DNA of 28,181 nucleotides from Terrisporobacter sp. (GCA_029851945.1 JARKUZ010000086.1:1-28181); one strand, 5' to 3'; positions 15,657-24,905 are shown, numbered from the stretch's first letter. Numbers and translations are program-made. Notes: generated by a model from the letters alone, not told the origin.

Positions 15657-16526
15657 ATGTTAAGATCAATGTACTCAGGAATAAGCGGTATGAAAGCAAA
15701 CCAAACTAAGATGGATGTTGTTGGTAATAATGTTGCGAATGTTGGAACAAGTGCATTTAAAAAAGAATCTGCAAGATTTTCTGATGCTTTAAACCAAACA
15801 TTTTTATATGCAAGTGCTCCAGGTGGAGTAATTGGTGGAGTAAACCCTGGACAAGTTGGTATAGGTACTAAAGTTAGTGGTATCTTTAAAAATATGATAC
15901 AAGGACCTATACAACCAACAGGAAGACCAACAGATTTAGCTATGGATGGAGATGGTTTTTTTACAGTTCAAACAGGAGTTAATCAATATGCATATACAAG
16001 AGATGGATCATTTAGTTTAGATTTAAATGGTAATTTAGTAACAGCTGATGGTTATAAAGTATTAGGAGAAGATGGAAATCCTATAGAAATACCAAAGGCA
16101 GTAGATGCAAATGGAAATCCAGCACCAGATGGAGCTAAGAATGTTAAAAAAGTTTTATCTTTTAATATAGATAAGGAAGGTAAAATATCTTATTTATTAG
16201 AAGATGGTACAAAGATGCCATTAGTTGATAAAAATGGAAATATAGTTAAAGGAACGCAGCAAAAGCTTAAAATAGCAGTTTTCCAAAATCCAGAAGGATT
16301 AAAGTTATTAGGAGGAAATCTTTATTCAGAATCTGCCAACTCAGGACAACCTTTAAAAACAGCTGTTCATGGTCAAATTAACCAAGGAGCTATAGAAATG
16401 TCTAATGTGGATTTATCAGAAGAATTTACAGAAATGATAGTTACAACAAGAGCTTTCCAAGCTTCTAGTAAAGTTATAACAACTAGTGATGAATTATTAC
16501 AAGAAATAATAAACCTTAAGAGATAA
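15657..16526 (+). CDS. flgE: Flagellar hook protein FlgE
   Basis: 289 residues, ATG 15657 after AAGGGAG. The N-terminal rod/hook motif is MLRSMYSGISGMKANQTKMDVVGNNVANVGTSAFKK. The FlgE/F/G core follows (LAMDGDGFFTVQTG...YAYTRDGSFSLDLNGNLV), and the C-terminal helix has NQGAIEMSNVDLSEEFTEMIVTTRAFQASSKVI. It is called FlgE rather than FlgF/G because it directly follows fliK-flgD, two other FlgF/G-like genes are present downstream, and DLSEEF plus VTTRAFQ is the FlgE pattern. It is much shorter than enteric FlgE because the outer hook domains are minimal, close to B. subtilis hook protein. The usual flbD gene after it is missing. Confidence 0.93.
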   Translation: MLRSMYSGISGMKANQTKMDVVGNNVANVGTSAFKKESARFSDALNQTFLYASAPGGVIGGVNPGQVGIGTKVSGIFKNMIQGPIQPTGRPTDLAMDGDGFFTVQTGVNQYAYTRDGSFSLDLNGNLVTADGYKVLGEDGNPIEIPKAVDANGNPAPDGAKNVKKVLSFNIDKEGKISYLLEDGTKMPLVDKNGNIVKGTQQKLKIAVFQNPEGLKLLGGNLYSESANSGQPLKTAVHGQINQGAIEMSNVDLSEEFTEMIVTTRAFQASSKVITTSDELLQEIINLKR

Positions 16527-16546
16527 AAGAGGAGAAACATAAAGAA

Positions 16547-17362
16547 ATGAAAAAGCTTGATATTTTAACACCAATAGGACTAGTACTAGCTTTTGCTCTT
16601 GTAATGTTTGGAATATCTATGGGGGGTACTGGAATCAAACCATTTATAGATATGCCCTCTTTAGCAATAACATTAGGAGGATCATTTTCTGCAGTATTAG
16701 TAACATTTTCGATTGCTGATATAAAAAAGATTCCTAAGTACTTTAAGTTATGTACAACATCAAATAATTTATACAAAATGGATTTAGTAGACCAGTTTAA
16801 AGAAATTTCTAAAAAGATAAGAAAAGATGGAGTGCTAGCTATAGAAGAGGAAGTTTCGCAGATAGAAGATGAATTTTTAAAAAAAGGATTAGAATTAGTA
16901 ATAGACGGTGTGGACACTGAAAGTATAAAAGAAATATTAGAAACAGAAATAGCAGAAAAAGAAGTACTTTACTCAGGCGGGTCTAAAATGTTTAAAGTAT
17001 GGGGATCTTATGCACCAGCATTTGGTATGGTTGGTACACTAATAGGTCTAATACAAATGCTTACAGACATGGGTTCTCCTGAAGTAATAGCAAGTGGTAT
17101 GTCAAAAGCATTAATAACAACTTTTTACGGTGCACTATTCTCAAATGCAGTATTAAACCCTATAGGATTTAATATAGAAGGAAAAGGTGAAAAAGAAGTT
17201 GTGTTTATGGAAATGATGATTTGTGGAATTAGCAGTATACAAAATGGAGAAAGTACAAGAGTAATAGAAGAAAAATTAATAGCATTCTTAGATGACAAAG
17301 AAAGAGCAAAGTATTATAAAAGAGAAGGAAATGAAAAGGTAGCAGATTTAGATGGCGCGTAA
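16547..17362 (+). CDS. motA: Flagellar motor stator protein MotA
   Basis: 271 residues, ATG 16547 with AGAGGAGA about 11-12 nt upstream. Four membrane segments are predicted at about 5-23, 35-55, 152-172 and 184-205, with a cytoplasmic domain between TM2 and TM3. The stator-critical prolines are visible (YAP at 157 in TM3, NP at 205 in TM4), as are charged cytoplasmic residues R92 and E100, spaced like R90/E98 of E. coli MotA. With MotB it forms the MotA5B2 ion channel that pushes on FliG. The gene overlaps motB by 11 bases, so the two are translationally coupled. Confidence 0.97.
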   Translation: MKKLDILTPIGLVLAFALVMFGISMGGTGIKPFIDMPSLAITLGGSFSAVLVTFSIADIKKIPKYFKLCTTSNNLYKMDLVDQFKEISKKIRKDGVLAIEEEVSQIEDEFLKKGLELVIDGVDTESIKEILETEIAEKEVLYSGGSKMFKVWGSYAPAFGMVGTLIGLIQMLTDMGSPEVIASGMSKALITTFYGALFSNAVLNPIGFNIEGKGEKEVVFMEMMICGISSIQNGESTRVIEEKLIAFLDDKERAKYYKREGNEKVADLDGA

Positions 17363-18059
17363 AAAAAAGAAAGGTGATGATGTCAACACAAATGCGTGGA
17401 TGGACACATATGCCGATACAATAACTTTACTTCTTACATTTTTTATATTGCTATATTCAATGTCTGCAGTAGATACTCAAAAACTTAATGAGTTAACTGC
17501 TGCATTAAAAAACTCACTTCAAGGAAGTACAAAAGTAACTGATTTAAAAAATATAGACCAACTAAAGGTAGCTATAGAAAAAGATGGAGATAAATTAGTA
17601 TCAAAATACGAAAATTTATCTAAAAAATTAAATAAAATAATAGATGAAAAAGGTCTTAAAGATGACATAAAAGTTAGAGAAGAAGACAGGGGTATAGTAT
17701 TACAATTAGGAGAAAATATATTATTTGACCCAGGAAAAGCAAATTTAAAAGAAGATAGAAAAAAAGTGCTAGACGGAATAGCTACTATAATAAAAAGCAC
17801 TGATAATGATGTCTTAGTTGAAGGTCATACAGATGATGTTCCTATGCATAATAAAGAGTTTGCTTCTAACTGGGAGTTATCAACTGCAAGAGCTGTAGGT
17901 GTAGTTGAATATTTCGTAGATGAGCAAAAACTAGATCCTATTAGATTCTCTGCAAAAGGATATGGAGAATTCAAACCATTAGTTAAAAATGATACTCCAG
18001 AAAATAGAGCAACAAATAGGAGAGTAGATATTTTAATTGTTGAGCAAAAGGAGAAGTGA
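17352..18059 (+). CDS. motB: Flagellar motor stator protein MotB
   Basis: 235 residues. A short Lys-rich cytoplasmic tail precedes a single TM (about 20-41) that contains the ion-binding Asp at residue 22 within MDTYADTITLLLTFF. A plug/linker follows (about 45-115) and then a C-terminal OmpA-like peptidoglycan-binding domain (LVEGHTDD...NWELSTARAVGVVEYF...RFSAKGYGE...NRRVDI). MotB anchors the stator to the cell wall and carries ions through the channel. The coding start lies inside the end of motA. Whether it uses H+ or Na+ cannot be read reliably. Confidence 0.97.
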   Translation: MARKKKKGDDVNTNAWMDTYADTITLLLTFFILLYSMSAVDTQKLNELTAALKNSLQGSTKVTDLKNIDQLKVAIEKDGDKLVSKYENLSKKLNKIIDEKGLKDDIKVREEDRGIVLQLGENILFDPGKANLKEDRKKVLDGIATIIKSTDNDVLVEGHTDDVPMHNKEFASNWELSTARAVGVVEYFVDEQKLDPIRFSAKGYGEFKPLVKNDTPENRATNRRVDILIVEQKEK

Positions 18060-18070
18060 TAATCATCATC

Positions 18071-18532
18071 ATGGATAATATGTTGCAATATATAATAAAT
18101 TTATTGATATTTGTACCACTAATTATAATATTAATAATAGTTTCTTTAAGATTAAGTAAAGCAAGTATGTCAACTATTACAGGTAAAAAATACACTAAAG
18201 TTTTAGAAGTTACAAATTTAAAAAAAGACATAGATGTATTTGTTTTAAAGATAGGTGATGAGGGATGTGTATTAGTATCATCACCTTCTAAAGTAGACAA
18301 AATTAAAGATTTAACTAAAGAAGAAATAAATTCAATAGAAAAAATAAAAGATGATTCTGAAATAAACTTAGGGCAGTTTGCTCCAAGATATAAGAAATAT
18401 AATTTATTGAAAAATAAATTAAAATATAAAAGTCTTAAAATAAATAAATCAGATTACAATAATTTAAATCTTAGTAAATACAAGATAGATAAACTAAACT
18501 TAAAGAGGAATAAATATGGAAGATTTCGCTAG
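18071..18532 (+). CDS. fliO: FliO-like flagellar biosynthesis protein
   Basis: About 154 residues from ATG 18071. The frame is also open from a GTG at 18056, but that sits only 2 nt after AAAAGGAG and is too close; the ATG is 17 nt away, so neither start is ideal. One N-terminal TM (IINLLIFVPLIIILIIVSLRL) is followed by a small beta domain (TKVLEVTNLKKDIDVFVLKIGDEGCVLVSS) and a basic C-terminal tail. This is the FliO/FliZ layout, and it directly precedes fliP, where FliO belongs. FliO assists assembly of the FliP ring of the export gate. There is no FliL-like gene between motB and this one. Low sequence conservation is normal for FliO. Confidence 0.8.
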   Translation: MDNMLQYIINLLIFVPLIIILIIVSLRLSKASMSTITGKKYTKVLEVTNLKKDIDVFVLKIGDEGCVLVSSPSKVDKIKDLTKEEINSIEKIKDDSEINLGQFAPRYKKYNLLKNKLKYKSLKINKSDYNNLNLSKYKIDKLNLKRNKYGRFR

Positions 18533-19184
18533 TATGATGTTAAAAAATCAGCAACATTTAGCTCCTTTAATAAAATTATTTATAGTTTTAACATTTTTAA
18601 TGTTTTTGCCAACTGTAATATTTATGATGACAAGTTTTGTTAGAATAATTATTACACTCTCATTTTTAAAATCAGCATTAGGAGCACAGCAATCTATACC
18701 TAATCAGATTTTAATTGGTATAGCCATGGCACTTACCATATTTATAATGGCACCTACTATAAGTGATATAAATAAAACTGCGATAAAGCCTTACATGGAA
18801 AAAAAGGTTGAATTTAAAGAAGCTATAGAAAAAGCTGAAGTACCTGTAAGAAAATTTTTATTAAAGCAGACAAGAGAAAAAGATATAAAATTATTTTTAG
18901 AAATGTCTAATATGGATGGAAAAAAAGTTACAAGAGATGATATTCCATTATATATATTAGTCCCAGCATTTGCTATAAGTGAATTAAAAACAGCTTTTCA
19001 AATAGGATTTTTAATATATTTACCATTTTTATTAATAGATTTAGTGGTATCAAGTACACTTATGTCTATGGGGATGTTTATGCTCCCTCCGGTTATGATT
19101 TCATTACCTTTTAAATTACTACTATTTATTATGGTAGATGGATGGAATCTATTAATAAAATCTTTACTTTTAAGCTTTAAATAA
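18516..19184 (+). CDS. fliP: Flagellar export gate protein FliP
   Basis: 222 residues; the start overlaps the end of fliO by 17 bases. Strong family stretches include FIVLTFLMFLPTVIFMMTSFVRIIITLSFLKSALG, NQILIGIAMALTIFIMAPT and IPLYILVPAFAISELKTAFQIGFLIYLPFLLIDLVVSSTLMSMGM. There is no cleavable signal peptide, unlike the ~245-residue enteric FliP; the protein starts with a short hydrophilic leader of about 20 residues. Five copies form the core of the FliPQR gate. Confidence 0.97.
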   Translation: MEDFASMMLKNQQHLAPLIKLFIVLTFLMFLPTVIFMMTSFVRIIITLSFLKSALGAQQSIPNQILIGIAMALTIFIMAPTISDINKTAIKPYMEKKVEFKEAIEKAEVPVRKFLLKQTREKDIKLFLEMSNMDGKKVTRDDIPLYILVPAFAISELKTAFQIGFLIYLPFLLIDLVVSSTLMSMGMFMLPPVMISLPFKLLLFIMVDGWNLLIKSLLLSFK

Positions 19185-19197
19185 CGAGGAGAATATT

Positions 19198-19467
19198 ATG
19201 AATGAAACTATGGTAATGAGTATAGTAAAAGAAGCATTATATACAAGTATGTTGGTGGGAGGTCCAATTCTTATACTATCTTTAGTTGTTGGACTGCTAG
19301 TAAGTGTATTTCAAGCAACTACTCAGATTCAAGAACAAACATTAACTTTTGTACCTAAGTTGATAGTTATAGCACTAACATTAGCTTTAGGTGGAAATTG
19401 GATGATGCAGGAACTTATAAAATTTACAACAAAAATAATGAGCATAATAGCTAATATAAAAGGATAA
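19198..19467 (+). CDS. fliQ: Flagellar export gate protein FliQ
   Basis: 89 residues, the canonical size, with CGAGGAG before ATG 19198. The sequence has two TM helices (about 17-38 and 51-71) and the FliQ/SctS signature GGPILILSLVVGLLVSVFQATTQIQEQTLTFVPK. It is the small gate subunit packed around FliP and FliR. It lies 13 bases after fliP and 4 bases before the fliR-flhB fusion. Confidence 0.97.
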   Translation: MNETMVMSIVKEALYTSMLVGGPILILSLVVGLLVSVFQATTQIQEQTLTFVPKLIVIALTLALGGNWMMQELIKFTTKIMSIIANIKG

Positions 19468-19471
19468 AAAG

Positions 19472-21298
19472 TTGATATTTATATTTATTAGGATAATAAC
19501 CTTTTTTGCTATCATAAATGTAATATTTCCTGCAGGAACACCCAATATATTTAAAGTAGCATTTTCATTATTTATGTCTACAATAATAGCTTTTACGGTA
19601 CATGTAAATGTACACATTACTACAGTTTTACAATTAATAAATTACAGTATAGTTGAAACAATAACAGGATTAGTATTGGGATTTATAACAAGTTTGTGTT
19701 TTAATAGCTTAAAAATTGTAGGTAGTTTAATAGATCAACAGTTGGGATTATCTATGATAAACATATATGATCCTAACAGTAAAAATCAATCAACACTTAT
19801 AGAAAATATAATGTATTGGATAGGGATTTTAGTATTTTTTACTATGAATGGACATCATAGTTTAATAGAAGGAATTCAACATAGCTTCGAGATAATACCC
19901 GTAGGAAAATCTATACTGATTGGAAATTTCAATTACGTAATAAATGTATTTATTGAATATTTTGCAATTGGTTTTAAAATAGCAGTTCCTATTGTACTTT
20001 GCTTAATAATAACTGAGATAACAATGGGATTAATATCAAGAAGTGTTCCACAATTTAATGTAATGGTTATAGGAATGCCAATTAAACTTTTAGTAGGAAT
20101 AGCAGTTTTTATTATAGGAATGCCATTTATACTAAAAGAAATTCATAACTTATTTAATCAACTACCATCCATACTAGATGGAACTTTAAAAGTAAAGCAT
20201 GGAGTATTAAGCTCTATCGGACCTGTAGGTATGATTTTATCTTCTAGCGGTGATAAAACAGAAGAACCTACATCAAAAAAGAAGAAAGACGCTAGAAAAA
20301 AGGGTAATGTAGCTAAAAGTAAAGAAGTAACAACTGCAATAACCCTAATAGCCATATTAGTTATAATTGGTACAATGTCAAACTATATGATATCAGATTT
20401 TAAAAATAATATAATACATTATTTAAGTAGCGATTTTAAATTTAATATGGATTATAACATATTACACACTTTGACAGTAAATTTAATAATCTCATTTATG
20501 AAGTTATTTTTACCAATAGGATTAATAATAATTGTATTTTCCGTAATAGGAAATGTTATGCAAACAGGGTTTATGTTTAACTTTGAGAGCATTAAGCCAA
20601 AATTTTCAAAACTTAATCCTATAAATGGATTTAAAAATATGTTTTCTATGAAATCTGTAGGAATGTTGATTAAAAGTGTAGTTGTAATAGCTGTACTTTT
20701 TGAAATAGGATACAGTTTTATGAAAAAAAAATTCGAATTAATAATGAACAGTGGAGATATACATCTTCCATACCTTATATACACTATAGTAAATATAATA
20801 AAAGATTTGCTAATAAATATAGTTTTAGCAGTAGTAATAATAGCAGTAATTGATTTTGCATATCAAAAGTATAGTTATAAAAAAAGTTTAAAAATGACGA
20901 AACAAGAAGTAAAAGAGGAATTTAAGCAAGTTGAAGGAGATCCTCATATAAAAGGAAAAATAAAGCAAAGACAAAGAGAAATGGCTAGTAAGAGAATGAT
21001 GCAAGCTGTTCCATCAGCTACGGTAATAGTAACAAATCCAACACACATATCTATAGCAATAAGGTATGAAAGAGGAAAAGATACAACACCTATAGTTGTT
21101 GCAAAAGGAGCAGATACAGTAGCATTTAAAATAAGAGAAATAGCTAAAGAACATGATATACCTATTTTAGAAAATAAACCTCTAGCAAGACTTATATATA
21201 AAGAGGTAGAAATAGATCAAGAAATACCAGAAGAAATGTATCAAGCAGTAGCAGAAGTATTAGTGGCTGTTTATAAAATTAAAAATAAATACAAATAG
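19472..21298 (+). CDS. flhB: FliR-FlhB fusion protein of the flagellar export gate
   Basis: 608 residues from a TTG at 19472 (AAAGGA 8 nt upstream). Residues 1 to about 245 are FliR: six hydrophobic helices with LDQQLGLSMINIYDPN-like IDQQLG...NIYDP at 87-101 and VPQFNVMVIGMPIKLLVG at 192-209. From about residue 261 (DKTEEPTSKKKKDARKKGNVAKSKE) it is a complete FlhB with its membrane domain and the self-cleaving NPTH motif (Asn522; bases 21035-21046). No stop or start lies between the halves, so one polypeptide is made. Such a fusion is known in C. difficile and other clostridia. FlhB controls the switch from hook to filament substrates and FliR completes the gate. An A9 run lies in the FlhB part. 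Confidence 0.97.
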   Translation: MIFIFIRIITFFAIINVIFPAGTPNIFKVAFSLFMSTIIAFTVHVNVHITTVLQLINYSIVETITGLVLGFITSLCFNSLKIVGSLIDQQLGLSMINIYDPNSKNQSTLIENIMYWIGILVFFTMNGHHSLIEGIQHSFEIIPVGKSILIGNFNYVINVFIEYFAIGFKIAVPIVLCLIITEITMGLISRSVPQFNVMVIGMPIKLLVGIAVFIIGMPFILKEIHNLFNQLPSILDGTLKVKHGVLSSIGPVGMILSSSGDKTEEPTSKKKKDARKKGNVAKSKEVTTAITLIAILVIIGTMSNYMISDFKNNIIHYLSSDFKFNMDYNILHTLTVNLIISFMKLFLPIGLIIIVFSVIGNVMQTGFMFNFESIKPKFSKLNPINGFKNMFSMKSVGMLIKSVVVIAVLFEIGYSFMKKKFELIMNSGDIHLPYLIYTIVNIIKDLLINIVLAVVIIAVIDFAYQKYSYKKSLKMTKQEVKEEFKQVEGDPHIKGKIKQRQREMASKRMMQAVPSATVIVTNPTHISIAIRYERGKDTTPIVVAKGADTVAFKIREIAKEHDIPILENKPLARLIYKEVEIDQEIPEEMYQAVAEVLVAVYKIKNKYK

Positions 21299-21315
21299 TT
21301 AAAAAGAGGTCATAG

Positions 21316-23373
21316 ATGGAAAAACTAGATTTGAAGAGAAGATTTGACATAATAGTAGGATTTGGGATAATCGGTATTGTTTTAATGATAATAATACCAC
21401 TACCTCCATTTCTATTGGATGTAATGCTAACATTAAATATAGCATTTTCATTACTAATATTATTACTTACGCTTTTTTCAACTAATATATTACAACTATC
21501 AATATTTCCTACTATATTGCTTGTTACAACCTTATTTAGACTAGCTCTAAATATATCATCTACAAGACTTATATTAGGGCAAGGTTATGCAGGAAATGTA
21601 ATAGAATCATTTGGAAGTTTTGTTGTAGGTGGTAATTATGTAGTTGGAGTAATAATATTTTTAATTATAATAATTATTCAGTTTTTAGTTATAACAAATG
21701 GTTCAAGTAGAGTATCTGAAGTTTCAGCAAGATTTACTCTAGATGCTATGCCAGGTAAACAAATGAGTATAGATGCTGATTTAAACTCAGGTACAATAGA
21801 TGAAAAAACAGCAAGAATTAGGAGAAGAGAATTACAACAAGAAGCAGATTTTTATGGGGCTATGGATGGAGCATCTAAATTTGTAAAGGGAGATGCCATA
21901 GCAGGTATAATAATAACAACTATAAATGTACTAGGTGGAATTATTATAGGTGTTATAATGCTTGAGATGAGTTTTTCGGAATCTGTGCAAACATATATTA
22001 GACTTACAATAGGAGATGGTTTAGTTAGTCAGATACCAGCACTACTAATATCTACATCAGCAGGTATATTAGTAACTAGATCAGATTCAGATGAAAGCTT
22101 TGGAAATTTACTAGGAAAACAATTAATATCTATACCAAAAGCTATAGGAATGACAGGAATAGTTCTTATAGTATTAGGTTTTTTACCAGGGCTTCCAAAA
22201 CTATCATTTTTCTCATTAGGAATAGGAGCAGTAGGAGTTTCATTTTTATTAAATAAAGCAGAAAAAGAAAAAGAAGCAGAATCTTATGATTTAGAATATA
22301 AAGAAGAAGATGTTCAAGCTAGTTTAGAAAATGCAGAAGATGTATCTAAGTTAATAAATGTAGAACCAATAGAAGTAGAAATAGGATATGGTCTAATTCC
22401 CCTAGTAGACGAAACTAATGGCGGAGACTTACTACAAAGAATTGTATCAGTAAGAAGACAATGTGCTATTGATATGGGTATAATAGTTCAACCAATAAGA
22501 ATAAGAGATAATTTACAATTAAACTCAAACCAATATAGTATAAAAATAAAAGGAATTGCAGTAGCAACATATGATTTAATGCCATCTATGCTACTTTGTA
22601 TGAATCCAATGGGAATAGATTCAAGTATAGAAGGTATACAAACAAAAGAACCTACATTTGGTCTTGATGCTTTATGGATAAATAAAGATAAGGCAGAAGA
22701 AGCTGAATTATATGGGTTTACAGTTGTAGATCCTACTACAATTTTGGTAACACATCTATTAGAAGTTATAAAGTCAAAGTCTCATGAACTTTTAGGACGA
22801 CAAGAGGTCAAGGAGATAATAGATGAAACAAAAGAAAGATATAGTGCTGTTGTTGAAGAACTAATTCCAGATCTAATGACATTAGGTGAAATTCAGAAGG
22901 TATTTAAAAATCTTCTTAAAGAAAAAATTGCTATAAAAGATAGGGTAACTATTTTAGAAACTTTAGCAGATAATGCAAGAAATACTAAAGATATAGAACT
23001 TTTAACCGAATATGTAAGAATGGCAATGAGTAGAAGCATATGCTCGGAATTAATAGATGAGGATAACTCTATTACAGTAGCTACATTATCTATGGAAATA
23101 GAAAATTTAATCGGAAATAATCTTCAAAGGTCAGTAAATGGAACATATCCAGCTATAGACCCAGAGACTACTAATAAAATATTTAATAGTATACAAATGA
23201 TAATAGAAGAAGTTAACTTTACGAATAACAGACCAGTACTACTGGTATCACCAAAGATAAGAGCACCTTTTAGAAAATTAGTTGAGATTGTATTCCCAAA
23301 TGTCTCAGTACTATCTCTTAATGAAGTTCCAAGTGATATTCAGATAAAAGCTCAAGGTGTAGTAAATATATAA
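21316..23373 (+). CDS. flhA: Flagellar export apparatus protein FlhA
   Basis: 685 residues, normal for FlhA. An N-terminal domain of eight membrane segments (about 12-330) contains the FHIPEP cytoplasmic signature region RFTLDAMPGKQMSIDADLNSG at 139-159. A linker (about 315-345) leads to the large cytoplasmic ring domain with GYGLIPLVD, RIVSVRRQCAIDMGIIVQPIRIRDN and a conserved C-terminus. FlhA forms a nonameric ring that docks export substrates and chaperones and couples export to the proton motive force. It starts 17 bases after the fliR-flhB stop. The next gene is fliA directly: flhF and flhG, usually placed here in clostridia, are absent. Confidence 0.98.
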   Translation: MEKLDLKRRFDIIVGFGIIGIVLMIIIPLPPFLLDVMLTLNIAFSLLILLLTLFSTNILQLSIFPTILLVTTLFRLALNISSTRLILGQGYAGNVIESFGSFVVGGNYVVGVIIFLIIIIIQFLVITNGSSRVSEVSARFTLDAMPGKQMSIDADLNSGTIDEKTARIRRRELQQEADFYGAMDGASKFVKGDAIAGIIITTINVLGGIIIGVIMLEMSFSESVQTYIRLTIGDGLVSQIPALLISTSAGILVTRSDSDESFGNLLGKQLISIPKAIGMTGIVLIVLGFLPGLPKLSFFSLGIGAVGVSFLLNKAEKEKEAESYDLEYKEEDVQASLENAEDVSKLINVEPIEVEIGYGLIPLVDETNGGDLLQRIVSVRRQCAIDMGIIVQPIRIRDNLQLNSNQYSIKIKGIAVATYDLMPSMLLCMNPMGIDSSIEGIQTKEPTFGLDALWINKDKAEEAELYGFTVVDPTTILVTHLLEVIKSKSHELLGRQEVKEIIDETKERYSAVVEELIPDLMTLGEIQKVFKNLLKEKIAIKDRVTILETLADNARNTKDIELLTEYVRMAMSRSICSELIDEDNSITVATLSMEIENLIGNNLQRSVNGTYPAIDPETTNKIFNSIQMIIEEVNFTNNRPVLLVSPKIRAPFRKLVEIVFPNVSVLSLNEVPSDIQIKAQGVVNI

Positions 23374-23390
23374 TATGGAGGAATGTAATA

Positions 23391-24104
23391 ATGAAATCAC
23401 ATCAACAAGAAGAACTTATAGTTAGTAATATGCCTCTTGTTAAGCATATTGCATCAAAATACTATACGAGCAAAATGGGAATGGAATATGAAGATTTAGT
23501 TAGTTATGGAGTCATGGGACTTATAGATGCAACTAATAAGTTTGATGAAAGTAGAGGAGTAAAATTTTCAACTTATGCATCTATAAGAATATCATCTTAT
23601 ATAATTGATGAAATAAGAAAATATTCACCTATATCTAGAATGTATATGAGCAAAATAAAAGAATATAATAAGGCCGTAGAAATTTTGCAAAATAAATTTT
23701 TTAGAAAACCAACTATAGATGAAATAGCAAATCATATGGGTGTTAGTAAAAATGAAATTAATGATATAAATGTAAAAATGTTAGATTTAAACAATGTATA
23801 TCTTGATAATGTAATTTTTGATGATGAAAATGAAGTTAAACTTATAGATACTTTAAAAGAAAAAGAAGAGTTATCTCCGACACACTTAGTTGAAAAAGAT
23901 GAGCTACGAGAAATAATGGCAAAGGCTATAGATACCCTTAAAGAAAAAGATAGACTTGTTTTATCTTTATACTATTATGAGGAATTAACACTAAAAGAGA
24001 TAGGATTAATATTAGGGGTTTCTGAGTCTAGAGTATCCCAATTAAATAGTAGAGCCATAAAGAATTTAAAGTTAGCTATGAAGAAATTAAAATATATAGA
24101 CTAA
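23391..24104 (+). CDS. fliA: RNA polymerase sigma-28 factor (FliA/SigD)
   Basis: 237 residues, ATG 23391 after TGGAGGAA. Region 2 includes EYEDLVSYGVMGLIDATNKFDESRGVKFSTYASIRI (32-67), region 3 spans about 85-150, and region 4 has a helix-turn-helix LTLKEIGLILGVSESRVSQL (199-218). FliA/SigD directs late flagellar genes such as flagellin, and in C. difficile also toxin regulation through TcdR. Because the gene is inside the c-di-GMP-controlled operon and follows flhA, its level should track the riboswitch and any phase-variable leader. No anti-sigma factor FlgM gene is in the window. Confidence 0.96.
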   Translation: MKSHQQEELIVSNMPLVKHIASKYYTSKMGMEYEDLVSYGVMGLIDATNKFDESRGVKFSTYASIRISSYIIDEIRKYSPISRMYMSKIKEYNKAVEILQNKFFRKPTIDEIANHMGVSKNEINDINVKMLDLNNVYLDNVIFDDENEVKLIDTLKEKEELSPTHLVEKDELREIMAKAIDTLKEKDRLVLSLYYYEELTLKEIGLILGVSESRVSQLNSRAIKNLKLAMKKLKYID

Positions 24105-24119
24105 TTGGAGGGAGAAAAA

Positions 24120-24893
24120 GTGATAAGAGGACTATATACATCTGTATCTGCAATGATGACATTAGAGGCTAAACAAAGTATTGTTACAAATAATTTAGCC
24201 AATGTAAATACTGTAGGTTACAAAGAAGATACCTTAGTTGAGAAAAGTTTTGATGAAATTATGCTATCAAATAACGACAATTACATAAATGGAATGCCTC
24301 ATAAGCAAAAAATAGGTGGATTAAGCTTTGGTACGAGAATAGATGAGAATGTTACAAATCATAAACAAGGAACGCATATTTCAACTGAAAACAATACTGA
24401 CTTTGCTATAGATGGAGATGGATTTTTCAAGGTATTAGATCATAATAATAAAACATTTTATACAAGAAATGGATCTTTTAATATTGATAATCAAGGGTAT
24501 TTAGTAACAAAATCAGGGGATTATGTACTTGGAACAAATAGAAATACAAATAATTCAGAGCCTATATATGTTGGACATGGAAAGTTAGTTATAAACCCAG
24601 ATAATAGTATAAGCATAGATGGTAATAAAATGTATGATTTTAATATAGTTAAGTTTGATAATAAACATGATTTAATAAAGAGTGGAAATAATCTATACAA
24701 TGGTAAAAATGAAATAAAAACCAATAATATAAAAATAAAACAAGGTTATTTAGAAGGTTCAAATGTTGATAGTATAGGTACAATGTCATCATTAATGGAA
24801 ACTGTAAAACTATTTGAAGCAAATCAAAAGGTTATACAAACAATAGATTCTACTCTTAGTAAAGTAGCAAATGAAATTGGAACAGTAAGATAA
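24120..24893 (+). CDS. flgG1: Flagellar basal-body rod protein, FlgF/FlgG type (flgG1)
   Basis: 257 residues when started at GTG 24120. This start is preferred over TTG 24105 because GGAGGGAG (24107-24114) lies between the two and the protein then opens MIRGLYTSVSAMMTLEAKQ, the classic FlgF/G beginning. The NLANVNTVGYKED motif, the core IDGDGFFKVLD...FYTRNGSFNIDNQGYLVT and the C-terminal GYLEGSNVDSIGTMSSLMETVKLFEANQKV follow in family order. It is probably the FlgF-like distal-rod component. The name flgG1 follows C. difficile usage for the first of two such genes after sigma-28. Confidence 0.93.
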   Translation: MIRGLYTSVSAMMTLEAKQSIVTNNLANVNTVGYKEDTLVEKSFDEIMLSNNDNYINGMPHKQKIGGLSFGTRIDENVTNHKQGTHISTENNTDFAIDGDGFFKVLDHNNKTFYTRNGSFNIDNQGYLVTKSGDYVLGTNRNTNNSEPIYVGHGKLVINPDNSISIDGNKMYDFNIVKFDNKHDLIKSGNNLYNGKNEIKTNNIKIKQGYLEGSNVDSIGTMSSLMETVKLFEANQKVIQTIDSTLSKVANEIGTVR

Positions 24894-24905
24894 GGGAGAT
24901 AAAAT

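Noticed and set aside
17361..17368. A8 run at the motA stop/motB start as a programmed frameshift site making a MotA-MotB fusion
   Set aside because: The motA stop codon precedes most of the run, so a ribosome reading motA would terminate before slipping; an ordinary 11-base overlap explains the arrangement.
24105..24119. TTG 24105 as start of flgG1
   Set aside because: GGAGGGAG falls inside this extension, and GTG 24120 gives the standard MIRGLYT beginning.
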